NCBI RefSeq assembly: GCF_013488225.1
Contig: NZ_CP041240.1
Location: 391,677 to 455,676, forward strand
Origin: Sinorhizobium mexicanum
GTDB lineage: Bacteria > Pseudomonadota > Alphaproteobacteria > Rhizobiales > Rhizobiaceae
Direction of reading: 5' to 3'
DNA length: 64,000 nucleotides
The notes beneath the pieces are model-generated. The model worked only from the letters and a program-made list of their open reading frames with translations. It made no database searches and was not told the origin of the DNA. Shown here piece by piece: positions 55,250 through 64,000 of the stretch; within the stretch, counting starts at the first letter, position 1, and each line of letters opens with the position of its first letter. The position numbers were made by a program, and so were the translations under genes.

Positions 55250-57674
55250 GAACTCCTCTCGTGTTCAGCCAGTGGATCGGCCAGTCGCAGCCATGTTCGG
55301 ATTTGAGCGCCCGAATGCGCTTCAGGTCGTCCTTGCCGGAGGCCCCGACAAAGCTCAGCGCGACGGGGCCCAGCGCCATGTCGAACAGGCGCCGGCCCTC
55401 CGGTGTTGCGGCGTAATATTCGCGTTTGGGGGTCGCGCGCGCGACAAGGTCGATCTGGCGCTCGTTGAGGCCGATGCGCTCATAGAATTCCCGCGTTCCC
55501 GGCTCTCGCGCAGCGCCGTTTGGAAGGCAGATTTTCGTTGGGCAGGATTCCTTCAGCACGTCGATGATCCCGGAGCGCTCCGCGTCCGAGATCGATTGTG
55601 TTGCCAGAACGAGAGCGCAGTTCGCCTTGCGCAGCACTTTCAGCCATTCGCGGATCTTGGCCCGAAAAACGGGGTGACCCAGCATCAGCCAGGCTTCATC
55701 CAGCACAATCAGGCTTGGCGACCCGTCGAGGCGCCTTTCGATGCGGCGGAACAGATAGGCCAGCACAGGCACGAGATTGCGCTCACCCATGTTCATGAGA
55801 TGCTCGATCTCGAAGGTTTGCAAGGCTCCGAGCGAAAGGCCATCCTGCTCTGCATCGAGCAACTGGCCCATCGGTCCGTCGACTGTGTAATGGTGCAGCG
55901 CGTCCTTGATCTCGCGCATCTGGACACCAGACACGAAGTCCGAGAGCGATCGGCCTGGAGCGTTTGCCATCAGCCCGACCTGTCGGGAAATGGCGTTGCG
56001 ATGATCGGGCGTGATGATAACACCTTGCAGCGCGACCAGCATCTCGATCCATTCCGTCGCCCAGGCCCGGTCAGCGTCATTTCCGAGTGCGGAGAGCGGG
56101 CAGAAAGCAAGCGCCCTCCCCTCCCCTTCATTGTCTCCGCCAATCTCGTAGTGGTCGCCGCCGCCAGCCAGCGTCAACGGGAGCAGCGAGTTGCCTTTGT
56201 CGAAGGCGAAGATCTGGGCGTTTTCGTAGCGCCGAAACTGCGCGGCGATCAACGCCAAAAGAGTCGACTTGCCAGAGCCCGTCGGACCGAAAACGAGGGT
56301 ATGTCCGACGTCGTCGACATGCAGGTTGAGACGATAAGGCGTCGAGCCGCTCGCCACCTGCATGAGCGGCGGCGAATTCGGCGGATAGAACGGGCACGGC
56401 GCGGCCGGTCTTCCCGACCAGACGGCATTGAGAGGAATAAGGTCTGCAAGATTGCTTGTGTTGATCAGCGGCTCGCGGATATTGGAATACCAATTGCCGG
56501 GCAGGCTGCCAAGAAAAGCGTCGGTGGCGTTGAGCGTTTCGATCCGAGCGCCAAAGCCTTCCGCCTGGATCAGCCGGCGGATTGCCTCCGCCTTTTCCTG
56601 GAGCGCCTCGCGATCGTTATCGAAGAGGACAATGACCGGAGTATAGTAGCCGTAGGCGACCAATTGCGACGAGGCCTGTGCAATTGCGTCCTCGGTCTCA
56701 GTCACCATGGTCATGGCGTCCTGATCGATCGACCGGCTTTGCGTCTGAAACAGCTGGTCGAAGAACGGCCGGACCTTCTGTAGCCACTTCTTGCGCGTGC
56801 GTTCGAGCTTATGGCGCGCCTCTTCGGCATCGAGAAATATGAATCTCGAAGACCACCGATAGGTGAGCGGCATCAGGTCGAGGCTGTTGAGGATCCCAGG
56901 CCAGCTTTCGGCTGGCAGACCGTCGATGGCGACGACGCCGAGAAAGCGGTTCTCGATTTTCGGCGTCAGGCCATGTTCGAACTCGGCGGTCGCGATCCAG
57001 TCGAGATACATGGGGACATCCGGAAGCCGGATCGGATGGCTGTGCCCGGTGATGCAGAAGCGAACGAACTGCAGCAGCTCGTCGTACCTGGCAACTCGTG
57101 TCCCTTCCCTTTCGCTGACCTCGTGCGTTTCCATGCGACGGATCGAGAGCGAGTTCGCCAAATACTGCTCGATCTCACGGACAGCGTTTTTGAACATGAA
57201 CAGGACAGTGTCGGCATAGGATTTCTTCCGGCTTTCCTCGTCCGAATAGATGTACTTGCTGAGCGCTGTCCTCTTGGACTCGAGCGGCCGGTAGGTGAGA
57301 ATCAGCGCGTGCTTGCTCTCGAAATGCCCCTGCTCGCGTTCAAAATGCGCGCGCCGCTCGGCGTCGATCGCACGTGTGACTGGATCGGGGAAATGGCATC
57401 GATCCTCGGAGGGATAATCGATTGTCGGAATACGGATGGCCTCGACCTGGATCATCCAGCCGCTCCCAAGCCGCGACAGGATCGCATTGATCTGCCGCGA
57501 CAGCTCGTTGCGTTCGAGGGCGGTCGCACTTTCGGAGTCCGGGCCGGCGAAGTACCAGCCTGCCATGAGGCTTCCGTCCTTCAAGAGCAGTAACCCATTG
57601 CCGACAAGACCGGCGTAAGGGACGAGATCGGCGAAGGACGCGCCTGTGGCTCGAAAGCGTCGCAAAGCTACCAC
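55218..57674 (-). CDS. trbE: TrbE, T4SS ATPase (VirB4-like)
   Basis: The largest energy-coupling ATPase of the channel, 818 residues. Walker A (GPTGSGKSTLLALIA) is near residue 462 and Walker B is LIVLDEAWLMLGH. The N-terminal VirB4 domain (YAGLVGNGLLLLKDGSLMAG) is intact. GTG start at 57674. It lies between trbD and trbJ. No defects visible. Confidence 0.96.
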   Translation of the reverse strand: MVALRRFRATGASFADLVPYAGLVGNGLLLLKDGSLMAGWYFAGPDSESATALERNELSRQINAILSRLGSGWMIQVEAIRIPTIDYPSEDRCHFPDPVTRAIDAERRAHFEREQGHFESKHALILTYRPLESKRTALSKYIYSDEESRKKSYADTVLFMFKNAVREIEQYLANSLSIRRMETHEVSEREGTRVARYDELLQFVRFCITGHSHPIRLPDVPMYLDWIATAEFEHGLTPKIENRFLGVVAIDGLPAESWPGILNSLDLMPLTYRWSSRFIFLDAEEARHKLERTRKKWLQKVRPFFDQLFQTQSRSIDQDAMTMVTETEDAIAQASSQLVAYGYYTPVIVLFDNDREALQEKAEAIRRLIQAEGFGARIETLNATDAFLGSLPGNWYSNIREPLINTSNLADLIPLNAVWSGRPAAPCPFYPPNSPPLMQVASGSTPYRLNLHVDDVGHTLVFGPTGSGKSTLLALIAAQFRRYENAQIFAFDKGNSLLPLTLAGGGDHYEIGGDNEGEGRALAFCPLSALGNDADRAWATEWIEMLVALQGVIITPDHRNAISRQVGLMANAPGRSLSDFVSGVQMREIKDALHHYTVDGPMGQLLDAEQDGLSLGALQTFEIEHLMNMGERNLVPVLAYLFRRIERRLDGSPSLIVLDEAWLMLGHPVFRAKIREWLKVLRKANCALVLATQSISDAERSGIIDVLKESCPTKICLPNGAAREPGTREFYERIGLNERQIDLVARATPKREYYAATPEGRRLFDMALGPVALSFVGASGKDDLKRIRALKSEHGCDWPIHWLNTRGVHDAASLLNFE

Positions 57675-57684
57675 GACCGCCTCC

Positions 57685-57984
57685 TCAATACCGCCGCCAA
57701 GGCGAACTGGTCGCCTTGTAGTACGGCTTATAGGAAATGTGCCTGATATAGACCTGCCGCATCAGCGGGTCGGACTTCGCCATCATCCGAAGCAACCCTA
57801 TGATGATAATCCAGACGGCGATACCGAAGAGCGCCGAATAGATCATCAGGACGACGAAGATCAGGATGACGGCGGCAAGCCCGGTGAGCAGCACCAGCTC
57901 CCGATCCGCACCCATCAGAAGGTTTGGGCGGGACAAAGCGCGATGAATGCGATGTCGCTCCAGGCCGGACAAGGACTCAGACAT
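57685..57984 (-). CDS. trbD: TrbD, T4SS inner-membrane protein (VirB3-like)
   Basis: A 99-residue VirB3-type protein with one or two adjacent membrane helices ([36 protein letters not shown]) and a conserved tail ([20 protein letters not shown]). It overlaps the trbC end by 8 bp and precedes trbE. Confidence 0.93.
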   Translation of the reverse strand: MSESLSGLERHRIHRALSRPNLLMGADRELVLLTGLAAVILIFVVLMIYSALFGIAVWIIIIGLLRMMAKSDPLMRQVYIRHISYKPYYKATSSPWRRY

Positions 57985-58363
57985 AAGCCCCCTCCCCTTC
58001 TCCGTTGGACACGATTGAGTGTGTCTGCTCGTCCCTTAGGCCGATCGACGCGCCGGTCGCCCCGAAGAGGGCGACGATTTGGGTCGCACCGAGCAGGATG
58101 CCGGTGACGAGGACGACATAGACGAGCCGTCGCGCAAAATCGTTGAGCTCTCCGCCGAAGATAAGCATGCCCCCGGCAATCGCCATCGCCGCAAGCGCAA
58201 TGGCGCCCGCCACGGGACCGGTGATCGATTCTTGAATTTGTTGCAGCGGCCCTTCCCAGGGCAGACCTCCGCCTCCTGAGCTGGCGAGTGCGGGAGCAAA
58301 CGACGCGAGCACGATGGGGGCGGCAAGGAGTGCGACAACTGTGACTGTGGCTTTACGCGACAC
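57977..58363 (-). CDS. trbC: TrbC, conjugative pilin (VirB2-like)
   Basis: A 128-residue prepilin: signal peptide ([20 protein letters not shown]), a mature core with two helices ([40 protein letters not shown]) and a tail likely removed by TraF. GTG 58363 follows AGGAGG at ideal distance and overlaps trbB by 11 bp. Confidence 0.93.
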   Translation of the reverse strand: MSRKATVTVVALLAAPIVLASFAPALASSGGGGLPWEGPLQQIQESITGPVAGAIALAAMAIAGGMLIFGGELNDFARRLVYVVLVTGILLGATQIVALFGATGASIGLRDEQTHSIVSNGEGEGAYV

Positions 58364-59330
58364 GACGTGCCTCCTGCTCCTCGGTTAGTTGGTCGGACTC
58401 AATGTCGTATTGGCCGCCCGCGAATCGCTCGACCTGGATGACGTCGCGAACGCATCGTCCGCGCGGCGTTCGTTCGATGGATACGATTAGGTCGACCGCT
58501 TCGCCGATGACCTCTTGCATCGGCTGCTGGCTTGCCTCTGCAGTTAGTTGCTCGAGGCGTCGAAGCGCCGACATGGCGGTGTTCGAGTGAATGGTCGCCA
58601 CGCCTCCAGGATGGCCGGTATTCCACGCCTTGAGCAATGTCAGCGCAGCGCCGTCACGAACCTCGCCGACGACGATCCTGTCGGGACGAAGCCGCATCGT
58701 GCTCTTCAAGAGCCGCGCCATGTCTACAGTATCGCTAGTGCGCAGAACGACAGCGTTGTCGGCCGCGCATTGGATTTCCGCCGTATCTTCGAGGATGACG
58801 AGACGGTCTTCGGGCGCGGACCTGACGATCTCGCCGATCAGTGCGTTCGCAAGCGTCGTTTTGCCCGAACCAGTCCCGCCGGAAATTATAATGTTCAGGC
58901 GCGATGAGATTGCGCTGCGGATCGTCGACGCCTGATACTCCGTCATAACTCCGCAGTGCACATACTCGCCGAGCGGTATCAACCGCGATGCACGGCGGCG
59001 AATGGTGAATGCCGGTTTGCCAACGACAGGAGGCAAGAGACCTTCAAACCGGTGGCCGCCGATCGGCAGCTCGCCGGAAATGATCGGCCGTTCTGTGTCG
59101 ACCTCGGACTGCAACGCATGGGCAACCGTTCCGATCACCATTTCTGCGGCCGCGCAAGACATTTCGCCGGCCGGCGCAACGCCATGACCGAGCCGTTCAA
59201 TGAACAGTTTCCCGTCCGGATTGAGCATGATCTCGATGACATTCGCGTCATCCAGTGCCACACAGAGCTGATCGCCGAGCGCCTCCTGAAGTTTGCGAAC
59301 AAGTCTGGGGTGAGAGAGGAGCTGGCTCAC
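58353..59330 (-). CDS. trbB: TrbB, T4SS ATPase (VirB11-like)
   Basis: A hexameric secretion ATPase of 325 residues. Walker [10 protein letters not shown] is at 151-159, with the Asp/His box [11 protein letters not shown] and [20 protein letters not shown] typical of VirB11. I start at GTG 59330, which has GGGAG upstream and fits family starts; a longer frame reaches 59414 inside traI. First trb gene, 10 bp after traI. Confidence 0.95.
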   Translation of the reverse strand: MSQLLSHPRLVRKLQEALGDQLCVALDDANVIEIMLNPDGKLFIERLGHGVAPAGEMSCAAAEMVIGTVAHALQSEVDTERPIISGELPIGGHRFEGLLPPVVGKPAFTIRRRASRLIPLGEYVHCGVMTEYQASTIRSAISSRLNIIISGGTGSGKTTLANALIGEIVRSAPEDRLVILEDTAEIQCAADNAVVLRTSDTVDMARLLKSTMRLRPDRIVVGEVRDGAALTLLKAWNTGHPGGVATIHSNTAMSALRRLEQLTAEASQQPMQEVIGEAVDLIVSIERTPRGRCVRDVIQVERFAGGQYDIESDQLTEEQEARRVA

Positions 59331-59340
59331 GGATTTCTCC

Positions 59341-59964
59341 CTACGCTGCCTGGCCGAGAGGGGTGAGTTCAGAACGGTAATTGGAAGGACGCAGCTTCTG
59401 AAATATGCTCGCATCGGCGCGCAATATGCCCGCTACAGCCATCGTCACGCCTATCTTTCTAGGTTCTTCCAAACGCTGCAGCGACCATCCAACGCGCGCA
59501 AGGATCCGCTCGAATCGTAGATCGGTTACCGTGACAATCTCGGTGTAGCCATTCGCCATGCACCATTCGGTGATGCCCGCGAACATGGTCAGGGTTGCTT
59601 CATGGACCGAGCCGGCTCCCCTTCCCTCCGCGAGGGTCGTGTCGACGCAAAAGCGGGAGCTCTCGATCATGAAAGGATGAGCGTTGAGCCCGTCGCCCGG
59701 GAGAAGCGAGGGAAAAACATCCGTCACCATGGTCGGCCCCAGGGCTGGCAGAAGCCTGGCGCATCCTGCCAATTGGCCGCTCTCCGAAACGGCGAGGATG
59801 TAGGTCGGCTGAAGGCCATCAAAGGCGTCATATTCCTGGCCGTCGCGAACGCTGACATCCCAGCCTAGCCGATCAGAAAAGACTCGCGCTCGGAGCCTGT
59901 GATGCTGTGCGAGCAGTTGCTTCTCCCGAAAATCCGGGCGTGCAGAAATCGCGATCACCTGCAT
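59341..59964 (-). CDS. traI: TraI, acyl-homoserine-lactone synthase (LuxI family)
   Basis: TraI makes the autoinducer sensed by TraR. The 207-residue protein has LuxI landmarks: RARVFSDRLGWDV with the conserved Arg/Trp, the DGQEYDAFDGLQPTYI acidic strand, RLLPALGPTMVTDVFPSLLP and ESSRFCVDTTLAEGRG. ATG 59964 follows GGAG. As in Ti plasmids it is the first gene of the trb operon, giving positive feedback with TraR. Confidence 0.95.
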   Translation of the reverse strand: MQVIAISARPDFREKQLLAQHHRLRARVFSDRLGWDVSVRDGQEYDAFDGLQPTYILAVSESGQLAGCARLLPALGPTMVTDVFPSLLPGDGLNAHPFMIESSRFCVDTTLAEGRGAGSVHEATLTMFAGITEWCMANGYTEIVTVTDLRFERILARVGWSLQRLEEPRKIGVTMAVAGILRADASIFQKLRPSNYRSELTPLGQAA

Positions 59965-60024
59965 GCTTTTCTCCATCGTTGAAATTCTTCGCGGAGTTGA
60001 GCACGGATCAGAATCGCTGGGCAG

Positions 60025-60040
60025 TTGTAGAATTCGACAA
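60025..60040. promoter_or_regulatory. Imperfect dyad upstream of traI
   Basis: TTGTAGAATTCGACAA has arms TTGT/ACAA around GAATTC with one mismatched pair, centred about 70 bp upstream of the traI ATG. It is a candidate TraR site but does not resemble the textbook tra box. Confidence 0.35.
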
Positions 60041-60109
60041 GTTTTGCGTGAGGTGAGTCGGCACGAACTTGCGCGAAGAACCTTTTGGTGCGGTGCCCAG
60101 TGCTAGGTT

Positions 60110-60127
60110 CGATTGTAGGATTCACAG
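60110..60127 (-). promoter_or_regulatory. 18-nt element shared with the traA upstream region
   Basis: On the minus strand this reads CTGTGAATCCTACAATCG, identical to 39337-39354. It lies about 146 bp upstream of traI and points at it; the other copy is about 160 bp upstream of traA and points at traA. A common transcription-control element is the simplest reading. The whole traI-repA gap (59965-60340) holds no gene. Confidence 0.7.
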
Positions 60128-60340
60128 GAGAACAATCCGAGATCAGGAAGTTCGCAGTGTTGAGCTAACCCTCAGAGCGGGAAGACAAAAAGCCGTAAAA
60201 CCGCTTGCTGGTTCGCTAGAAATCTTCGGCGCCGTTAACCTTTTGATAACCCTAAACTTCTGGACGGGTTCGGGAGAATCGTGCTCTACCTTTGGCGGGC
60301 AAACGCGGGAAAACCGGCGGAGAGCCGCCAAGAGGGAAAA

Positions 60341-61564
60341 ATGGCGATAGCAAACCGAGTGGAATCAGCTGCTGGCTCGCAGGAAGATGCTGGCAGCAAG
60401 ATCATGCGCCATGCCGGGATTCTGTCTGGGCAGTTGCAGCAGCTCAGAACTCGCATGTATCCGCCAAGATCCGAAAAGACGCTTCGTTCATTTTCGACCA
60501 ACGAAGTGTCGAAGCTGACCTCGATACCCGATTCCACCCTGAAGCTCATGTCCACCGAAGGACGCGGACCGGTCCCTAGTCGGTTGGAGAATAACCATCG
60601 CCTCTACACTCTGGCCCAGATCAATGAATTGCGTGAATTGTTCGCGAAGCAAAAACCTGCAGACGCCTTGCGGTTCCTCCCTCGCCGTCGCGCCGGCGAG
60701 CATCTTCAGGTCCTTGCGATAGCCAACTTTAAGGGCGGCAGCGCGAAGACGACGACCTGCATTCATCTTTCCCACTACCTGGCTCTTCAGGGCTATCGCG
60801 TCCTTGCACTGGACTTGGATCCTCAAGCATCCTTGTCCGCCATGTTTGGTGCGCAGCCAGAACTCGACGTTGGGTCGAATGAAACGATTTATGCCGCACT
60901 GCGCTATGACGAAGCCGAACGTCGTCCAATCCGGGATATCATCCGCAAGACATATTTCGAAGGGGTCGACCTAATCCCGGGCAACTTGGAGGTGATGGAG
61001 TATGAGCACGAAACTCCCCGCGTTTTGGCTAACAAGTCGAGCTCCGGCGCAATCTTCTTCGAGCGACTGAAGCTCGCCCTTTCCGAAGTTGAGGCGGACT
61101 ATGACGTCGTGATCCTGGACACTCCGCCGTCGCTTGGCTTTCTGACTTTGAGCGCAATTTATGCCGCGACCAGCATGATCATAACGGTGCATCCAGCCAT
61201 GCTTGACGTCGCGTCGATGAGCCAGTTCCTCCTGATGATGGGCGATCTGATTAGCGTTCTGAACGAGAGCGGCGCTCAGCTGGACCAGGACTTCATCCGG
61301 TATTTGATCACACGGCACGACCCCAATGACGCGCCGCAGTCGCAAGTCGTCGCGATGCTTCGACACTTGTTTGGTACCGACGTCTTATTGCCAACTGCCA
61401 TCGAGAGCACTGCGGTCGAGGCTGCTGGCCTTGGGAAACGTTCGATATACGAGCTCGAGATGGGGCAGATCGGACGCGATACCCATAAGCGTGCCCGCGA
61501 GTCGGTAGACGCCGTTAACGAGGCGATCGCTCGCCTTATCAACGACAGTTGGGGGCGGACATGA
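60341..61564 (+). CDS. repA: RepA, ParA-type partition ATPase
   Basis: RepA partitions the plasmid and represses its own operon. The 407-residue protein has an N-terminal helix-turn-helix region (FSTNEVSKLTSIPDSTLKLM) and the deviant Walker A KGGSAKTT (131-138), then VLALDLDPQASLSAMFG and DYDVVILDTPPSLGFLT. I start at ATG 60341 with AGAGGGA upstream; an earlier frame start is unlikely. The stop overlaps the repB start in ATGA. Divergent from traI, the classic quorum-sensing-linked layout. Confidence 0.96.
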   Translation: MAIANRVESAAGSQEDAGSKIMRHAGILSGQLQQLRTRMYPPRSEKTLRSFSTNEVSKLTSIPDSTLKLMSTEGRGPVPSRLENNHRLYTLAQINELRELFAKQKPADALRFLPRRRAGEHLQVLAIANFKGGSAKTTTCIHLSHYLALQGYRVLALDLDPQASLSAMFGAQPELDVGSNETIYAALRYDEAERRPIRDIIRKTYFEGVDLIPGNLEVMEYEHETPRVLANKSSSGAIFFERLKLALSEVEADYDVVILDTPPSLGFLTLSAIYAATSMIITVHPAMLDVASMSQFLLMMGDLISVLNESGAQLDQDFIRYLITRHDPNDAPQSQVVAMLRHLFGTDVLLPTAIESTAVEAAGLGKRSIYELEMGQIGRDTHKRARESVDAVNEAIARLINDSWGRT

Positions 61565-62586
61565 GCAAATCCTCTCGTAAGTCAATTGTCGCTAGCTTCG
61601 GACTGCTTTCCGCAGAACTGGAGAACAAACTAGCAAGTGATCAGCAGCCTGCGCCCCCGGCTCCGCCCTCGGGCAAACGCGTCGGAGCTGGGGTCATCGG
61701 CGCGGCGCACCGCGCGATCGACGACATCCGGTCAGAGCGGGACCGGTTGAAGGCTCTCGTCGAGTCTGGCGGAGGTGCGGTTCGCGAGCTGGATCCTTCT
61801 CTCATCGACCCCTCCCCTTACCCGGACCGACTGCCGGACGATGACGAGACAAGCTTCGAGGCGTTCAAGCGTTCAATTGAGATCGACGGGCAAAAGGTCC
61901 CTGTCCAGGTCCGGAGACACCCCACGTCGCCTGGTCGCCATCAGATCGTCTACGGTCACCGGCGCTGGCTTGCTGCCAAGCAACTCGGCAGACCCGTTCG
62001 GGCCATTGAGGTTGAGATTTCCGACATCGATCTTGTCCTCGCGCAAGGCATCGAGAATGCAAGCCGTCAAGATCTAACCTGGATCGAGCGCGCGCTGTTC
62101 GCGTCTCGGATGGATGATGCGGGGATTAAGCCCCGCCATATCTACGCGGCGCTTTCTATTGAGGACGCTGAACTGGCGCGTATGCGGAACGTCTACCGCA
62201 TCGTTCCGGCGGATATCATCGAAGCGATCGGGCGGGCGCCAAAGATCGGCCGGCCTCGCTGGCTCGATTTTGCCAAGGTAATTGCCGGCGACCCGCGTAC
62301 CCTCGATTCCATTCGGGCTGAGCTGGACAGCAAGGGCAGTGCTCCCGAAACTTCCGACCAGAGGTTTCAGCGCGTCCTGAACGCCATCAAGCCAGCCGCC
62401 AACAAGGCCGTTGAAGCAACTCCGATCTCGGACGGAAATGGTACGAGGCTTGGCGCGTTGGTGATGTTCCCGAAAGAGGTTCGAATTTCGGCCGACGGAT
62501 CGCTTGGGATCGAGTTTTTGAAATTCGTTGAGGCGGAGCTACCAGGACTTGCTGAGCGCTTCGCCCGTCAGCGAGAACACGAATAA
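61561..62586 (+). CDS. repB: RepB, ParB-type partition protein
   Basis: RepB binds centromere-like parS sites and cooperates with RepA. The 341-residue protein has the ParB box (YGHRRWLAAKQLG, GHRR 132-135), IENASRQDLTWIERALFASR and a helix-turn-helix region. ATG 61561 overlaps the repA stop. A perfect palindrome begins 2 bp after its stop. Complete. Confidence 0.95.
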   Translation: MSKSSRKSIVASFGLLSAELENKLASDQQPAPPAPPSGKRVGAGVIGAAHRAIDDIRSERDRLKALVESGGGAVRELDPSLIDPSPYPDRLPDDDETSFEAFKRSIEIDGQKVPVQVRRHPTSPGRHQIVYGHRRWLAAKQLGRPVRAIEVEISDIDLVLAQGIENASRQDLTWIERALFASRMDDAGIKPRHIYAALSIEDAELARMRNVYRIVPADIIEAIGRAPKIGRPRWLDFAKVIAGDPRTLDSIRAELDSKGSAPETSDQRFQRVLNAIKPAANKAVEATPISDGNGTRLGALVMFPKEVRISADGSLGIEFLKFVEAELPGLAERFARQREHE

Positions 62587-62587
62587 C

Positions 62588-62603
62588 CCTGACAGCTGTC
62601 AGG
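62588..62603. promoter_or_regulatory. Candidate parS centromere palindrome
   Basis: CCTGACAGCTGTCAGG is a perfect 16-bp palindrome directly after the repB stop. repABC plasmids use 16-bp palindromic parS sites with a central GC, placed in or near the operon. The outer bases differ from the GTT/AAC ends I recall, so it is a candidate. Confidence 0.6.
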
Positions 62604-62636
62604 ATCTTAAAGCCTATTGAGGAAAGGAAACGCAGC

Positions 62637-62691
62637 AAAAGAAAAAGGCCCCCCAAACGTTGCCGTCGTGGAAGCCTCTCTCTGATTTAGC
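62637..62691 (-). ncRNA. Predicted counter-transcribed antisense RNA (incompatibility RNA)
   Basis: On the minus strand TTGACT (62726-62721) and GATTCT (62703-62698) are spaced by 17 bp. A transcript of about 50 nt would end in a stem, AGGCTTCC paired with GGGGGCCT, and TTTTTCTTTT. It occupies the repB-repC gap and is antisense to the repC leader, as in all repABC plasmids. Confidence 0.82.
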
Positions 62692-62785
62692 ACCTCGAGA
62701 ATCGCATTTCCACGAATCCTAGTCAAGAGTGTATGGCGTCGTTTTCGGCGGTCGGAATTCTTTTGCCTTTCGAAGGTGAAGGAAA

Positions 62786-64000
62786 ATGCAAAGTGGAAAT
62801 GTGACGACGCCCTTTGGGCGGCGGCCGATTACGCTTGCCTTGGTTCGGCAACAAATTGCCGCAACGGAGATCAAGCCCGGCAAATCGGCTGACAAATGGA
62901 AGGTCTTTCGGCACGCTTCTGAAGCGCGGAAAGAGCTTGGACTGCATGACCGCAGCCTCGCGGTACTTGACGCCTTGTTGACCTTTTATCCTGACAATGA
63001 ACTTCGCCACGACGGGCAGCTCATAGTCTTCCCGTCCAATGCGCAGCTGACACTCCGCGCCCATGGCATTGCTGGCGCCACGCTTCGCAGACATCTAGCG
63101 CTTCTGGTTGAGGCGGGTCTCGTTGTTCGCAAGGACAGCGCCAATGGTAAGCGATACGCTCGAAGGGACAGGTCGGGCGAGATCGAACGTGCCTTCGGCT
63201 TCGATCTCTCACCACTGCTCAACCGCGCCGAGGAGCTAGCCCAGATGGCTCAGCAGGTCGCTGCGGACCGAGCAGCGCTCCGGAGGGCGAAGGAAACCCT
63301 TACGATATGCCGTCGAGACATCCGGAAGCTGCTCTCCGCGGCAGTTGAAGAAGGCGCCGACGGCGATTGGAACAAAATTGAATCCATGTACGTCCAGCTA
63401 ATCCACCGTATACCACGCAGCCCAAGTCTGTCTGATCTCGTCGGCCTGATTGATGAACTGAACGTATTGCAGGAGGAAATTCTCAACACGTTGGATTTGC
63501 AGCGAAAAGCAGAGATTGATAGCACCAATGATGCTCACAATGAGCGTCACATACAGAATTCACATACCGAATCCATACATGAACTTGAACCTAGCTCTCG
63601 AAATGAGCAGGACGCGATGCCGAGCCAAGTCAGCCAAGTTACGAGCGAGCCGATAAAGAGATTTCCTTTGGGAATGGTGCTAAAGGCCTGCCCTCAAATT
63701 GCCGATTATGCTCCAGGGGGCACCATCGCGGGCTGGCGAGACCTAATGTCAGCGGCTGTGGTGGTCCGTTCCATGCTCAGAGTTAGCCCCTCGGCTTACG
63801 AGGATGCCTGCGATGTGATGGGTGCGGAGAATGCCGCCGTCACGATTGCCTGCATTCTTGAACGGGCAGAGCATATCAACTCGGCTGGCGGATATCTGCG
63901 AGATCTGACTTCAAAGACAAGGCGCGGCGAGTTTTCTGTTGGGCCTGTTTTGATGGCGCTTCTGAGAGCTCACGGGCAAAGTTTGAGGGAGGACGGGTGA
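62786..64000 (+). CDS. repC: RepC, replication initiator
   Basis: The essential initiator of repABC plasmids; the origin lies within the gene, generally in its AT-richer middle. The 404-residue protein starts MQSGNVTTPFGRRPITLALV and has WKVFRHASEARKELGLHDRS, FPSNAQLTLRAHGIAGATLR and the C-terminal RDLTSKTRRGEFSVGPVLMA. GAAGGAA precedes ATG 62786. The stop codon is the last three bases of the window, so it is complete. Diverged from the orphan RepC at 14.7 kb. Confidence 0.96.
   Translation: MQSGNVTTPFGRRPITLALVRQQIAATEIKPGKSADKWKVFRHASEARKELGLHDRSLAVLDALLTFYPDNELRHDGQLIVFPSNAQLTLRAHGIAGATLRRHLALLVEAGLVVRKDSANGKRYARRDRSGEIERAFGFDLSPLLNRAEELAQMAQQVAADRAALRRAKETLTICRRDIRKLLSAAVEEGADGDWNKIESMYVQLIHRIPRSPSLSDLVGLIDELNVLQEEILNTLDLQRKAEIDSTNDAHNERHIQNSHTESIHELEPSSRNEQDAMPSQVSQVTSEPIKRFPLGMVLKACPQIADYAPGGTIAGWRDLMSAAVVVRSMLRVSPSAYEDACDVMGAENAAVTIACILERAEHINSAGGYLRDLTSKTRRGEFSVGPVLMALLRAHGQSLREDG

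Noticed and set aside
55008..56783. A 591-codon frame antisense to trbJ and trbE
   Set aside because: Shadow of highly conserved T4SS genes on the other strand.

Overview
The window looks like part of a self-transmissible symbiotic plasmid of a rhizobium (Alphaproteobacteria, Rhizobiaceae). The basis is nod-box-controlled nodulation genes (nodABC, nodFE, nodD) at the left, a complete Ti-type tra/trb conjugation system with LuxI/LuxR-type quorum sensing at the right, and a complete repABC replication/partition operon ending exactly at the right edge. Several nodA and nodD copies on one replicon recall the symbiotic plasmids of the Rhizobium tropici group. That comparison is from memory, not from a search.

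Region 1 (1-14.0 kb) is the nodulation and accessory island. On the minus strand are nodA, nodB and the first two thirds of nodC behind a good nod box; on the plus strand a second good nod box precedes nodF and nodE. Three nodD/nod box/nodA modules can be traced, each decayed differently. In the first, nodABC is intact and nodD is a remnant. In the second, nodD (5773-6699) is intact and nodAB is a stop- and deletion-ridden fossil under an intact-looking nod box. In the third, nodD (11905-10892) and a second complete nodA (12696-12106) are intact, but the nod box is degenerate and nodA lies in the opposite orientation to the usual one. Between them are a luciferase-like monooxygenase, a HisC-like aminotransferase and a LacI-family regulator. 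Further right are a frameshifted AhpD/CMD-domain gene and a DUF2867 gene.

Region 2 (14.0-17.1 kb) has an orphan repC with its own predicted antisense RNA but no repA or repB in front of it, then about 1 kb of undecipherable sequence with a coding remnant.

Region 3 (17.1-36.9 kb) is the plasmid establishment/maintenance region: a toprim protein (DUF3991), DUF1419 and DUF3085 proteins, a giant methylase-helicase split by one frameshift, a two-HKD phospholipase-D-like protein, a ParB-like protein, an ArdC-type antirestriction protein, DUF736, WGR, HU and several small proteins. Many of these units end in strong intrinsic terminators.

Region 4 (36.8-60 kb) is conjugation: traG-traD-traC (minus), an oriT with a near-canonical nick region, traA-traF-traB-traH (plus), two traR copies, one intact and one truncated traM, and the traI-trbBCDEJLFGHI operon (minus) without trbK. 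An ATPase gene and a small XRE regulator sit between the two traR copies. An 18-nt sequence is shared by the traA and traI upstream regions in the same orientation and at a similar distance.

Region 5 (60-64 kb) is repA-repB-repC with the predicted antisense RNA in the repB-repC gap and a perfect 16-bp palindrome directly after repB. No tRNA, rRNA, CRISPR array or intact insertion sequence was seen.
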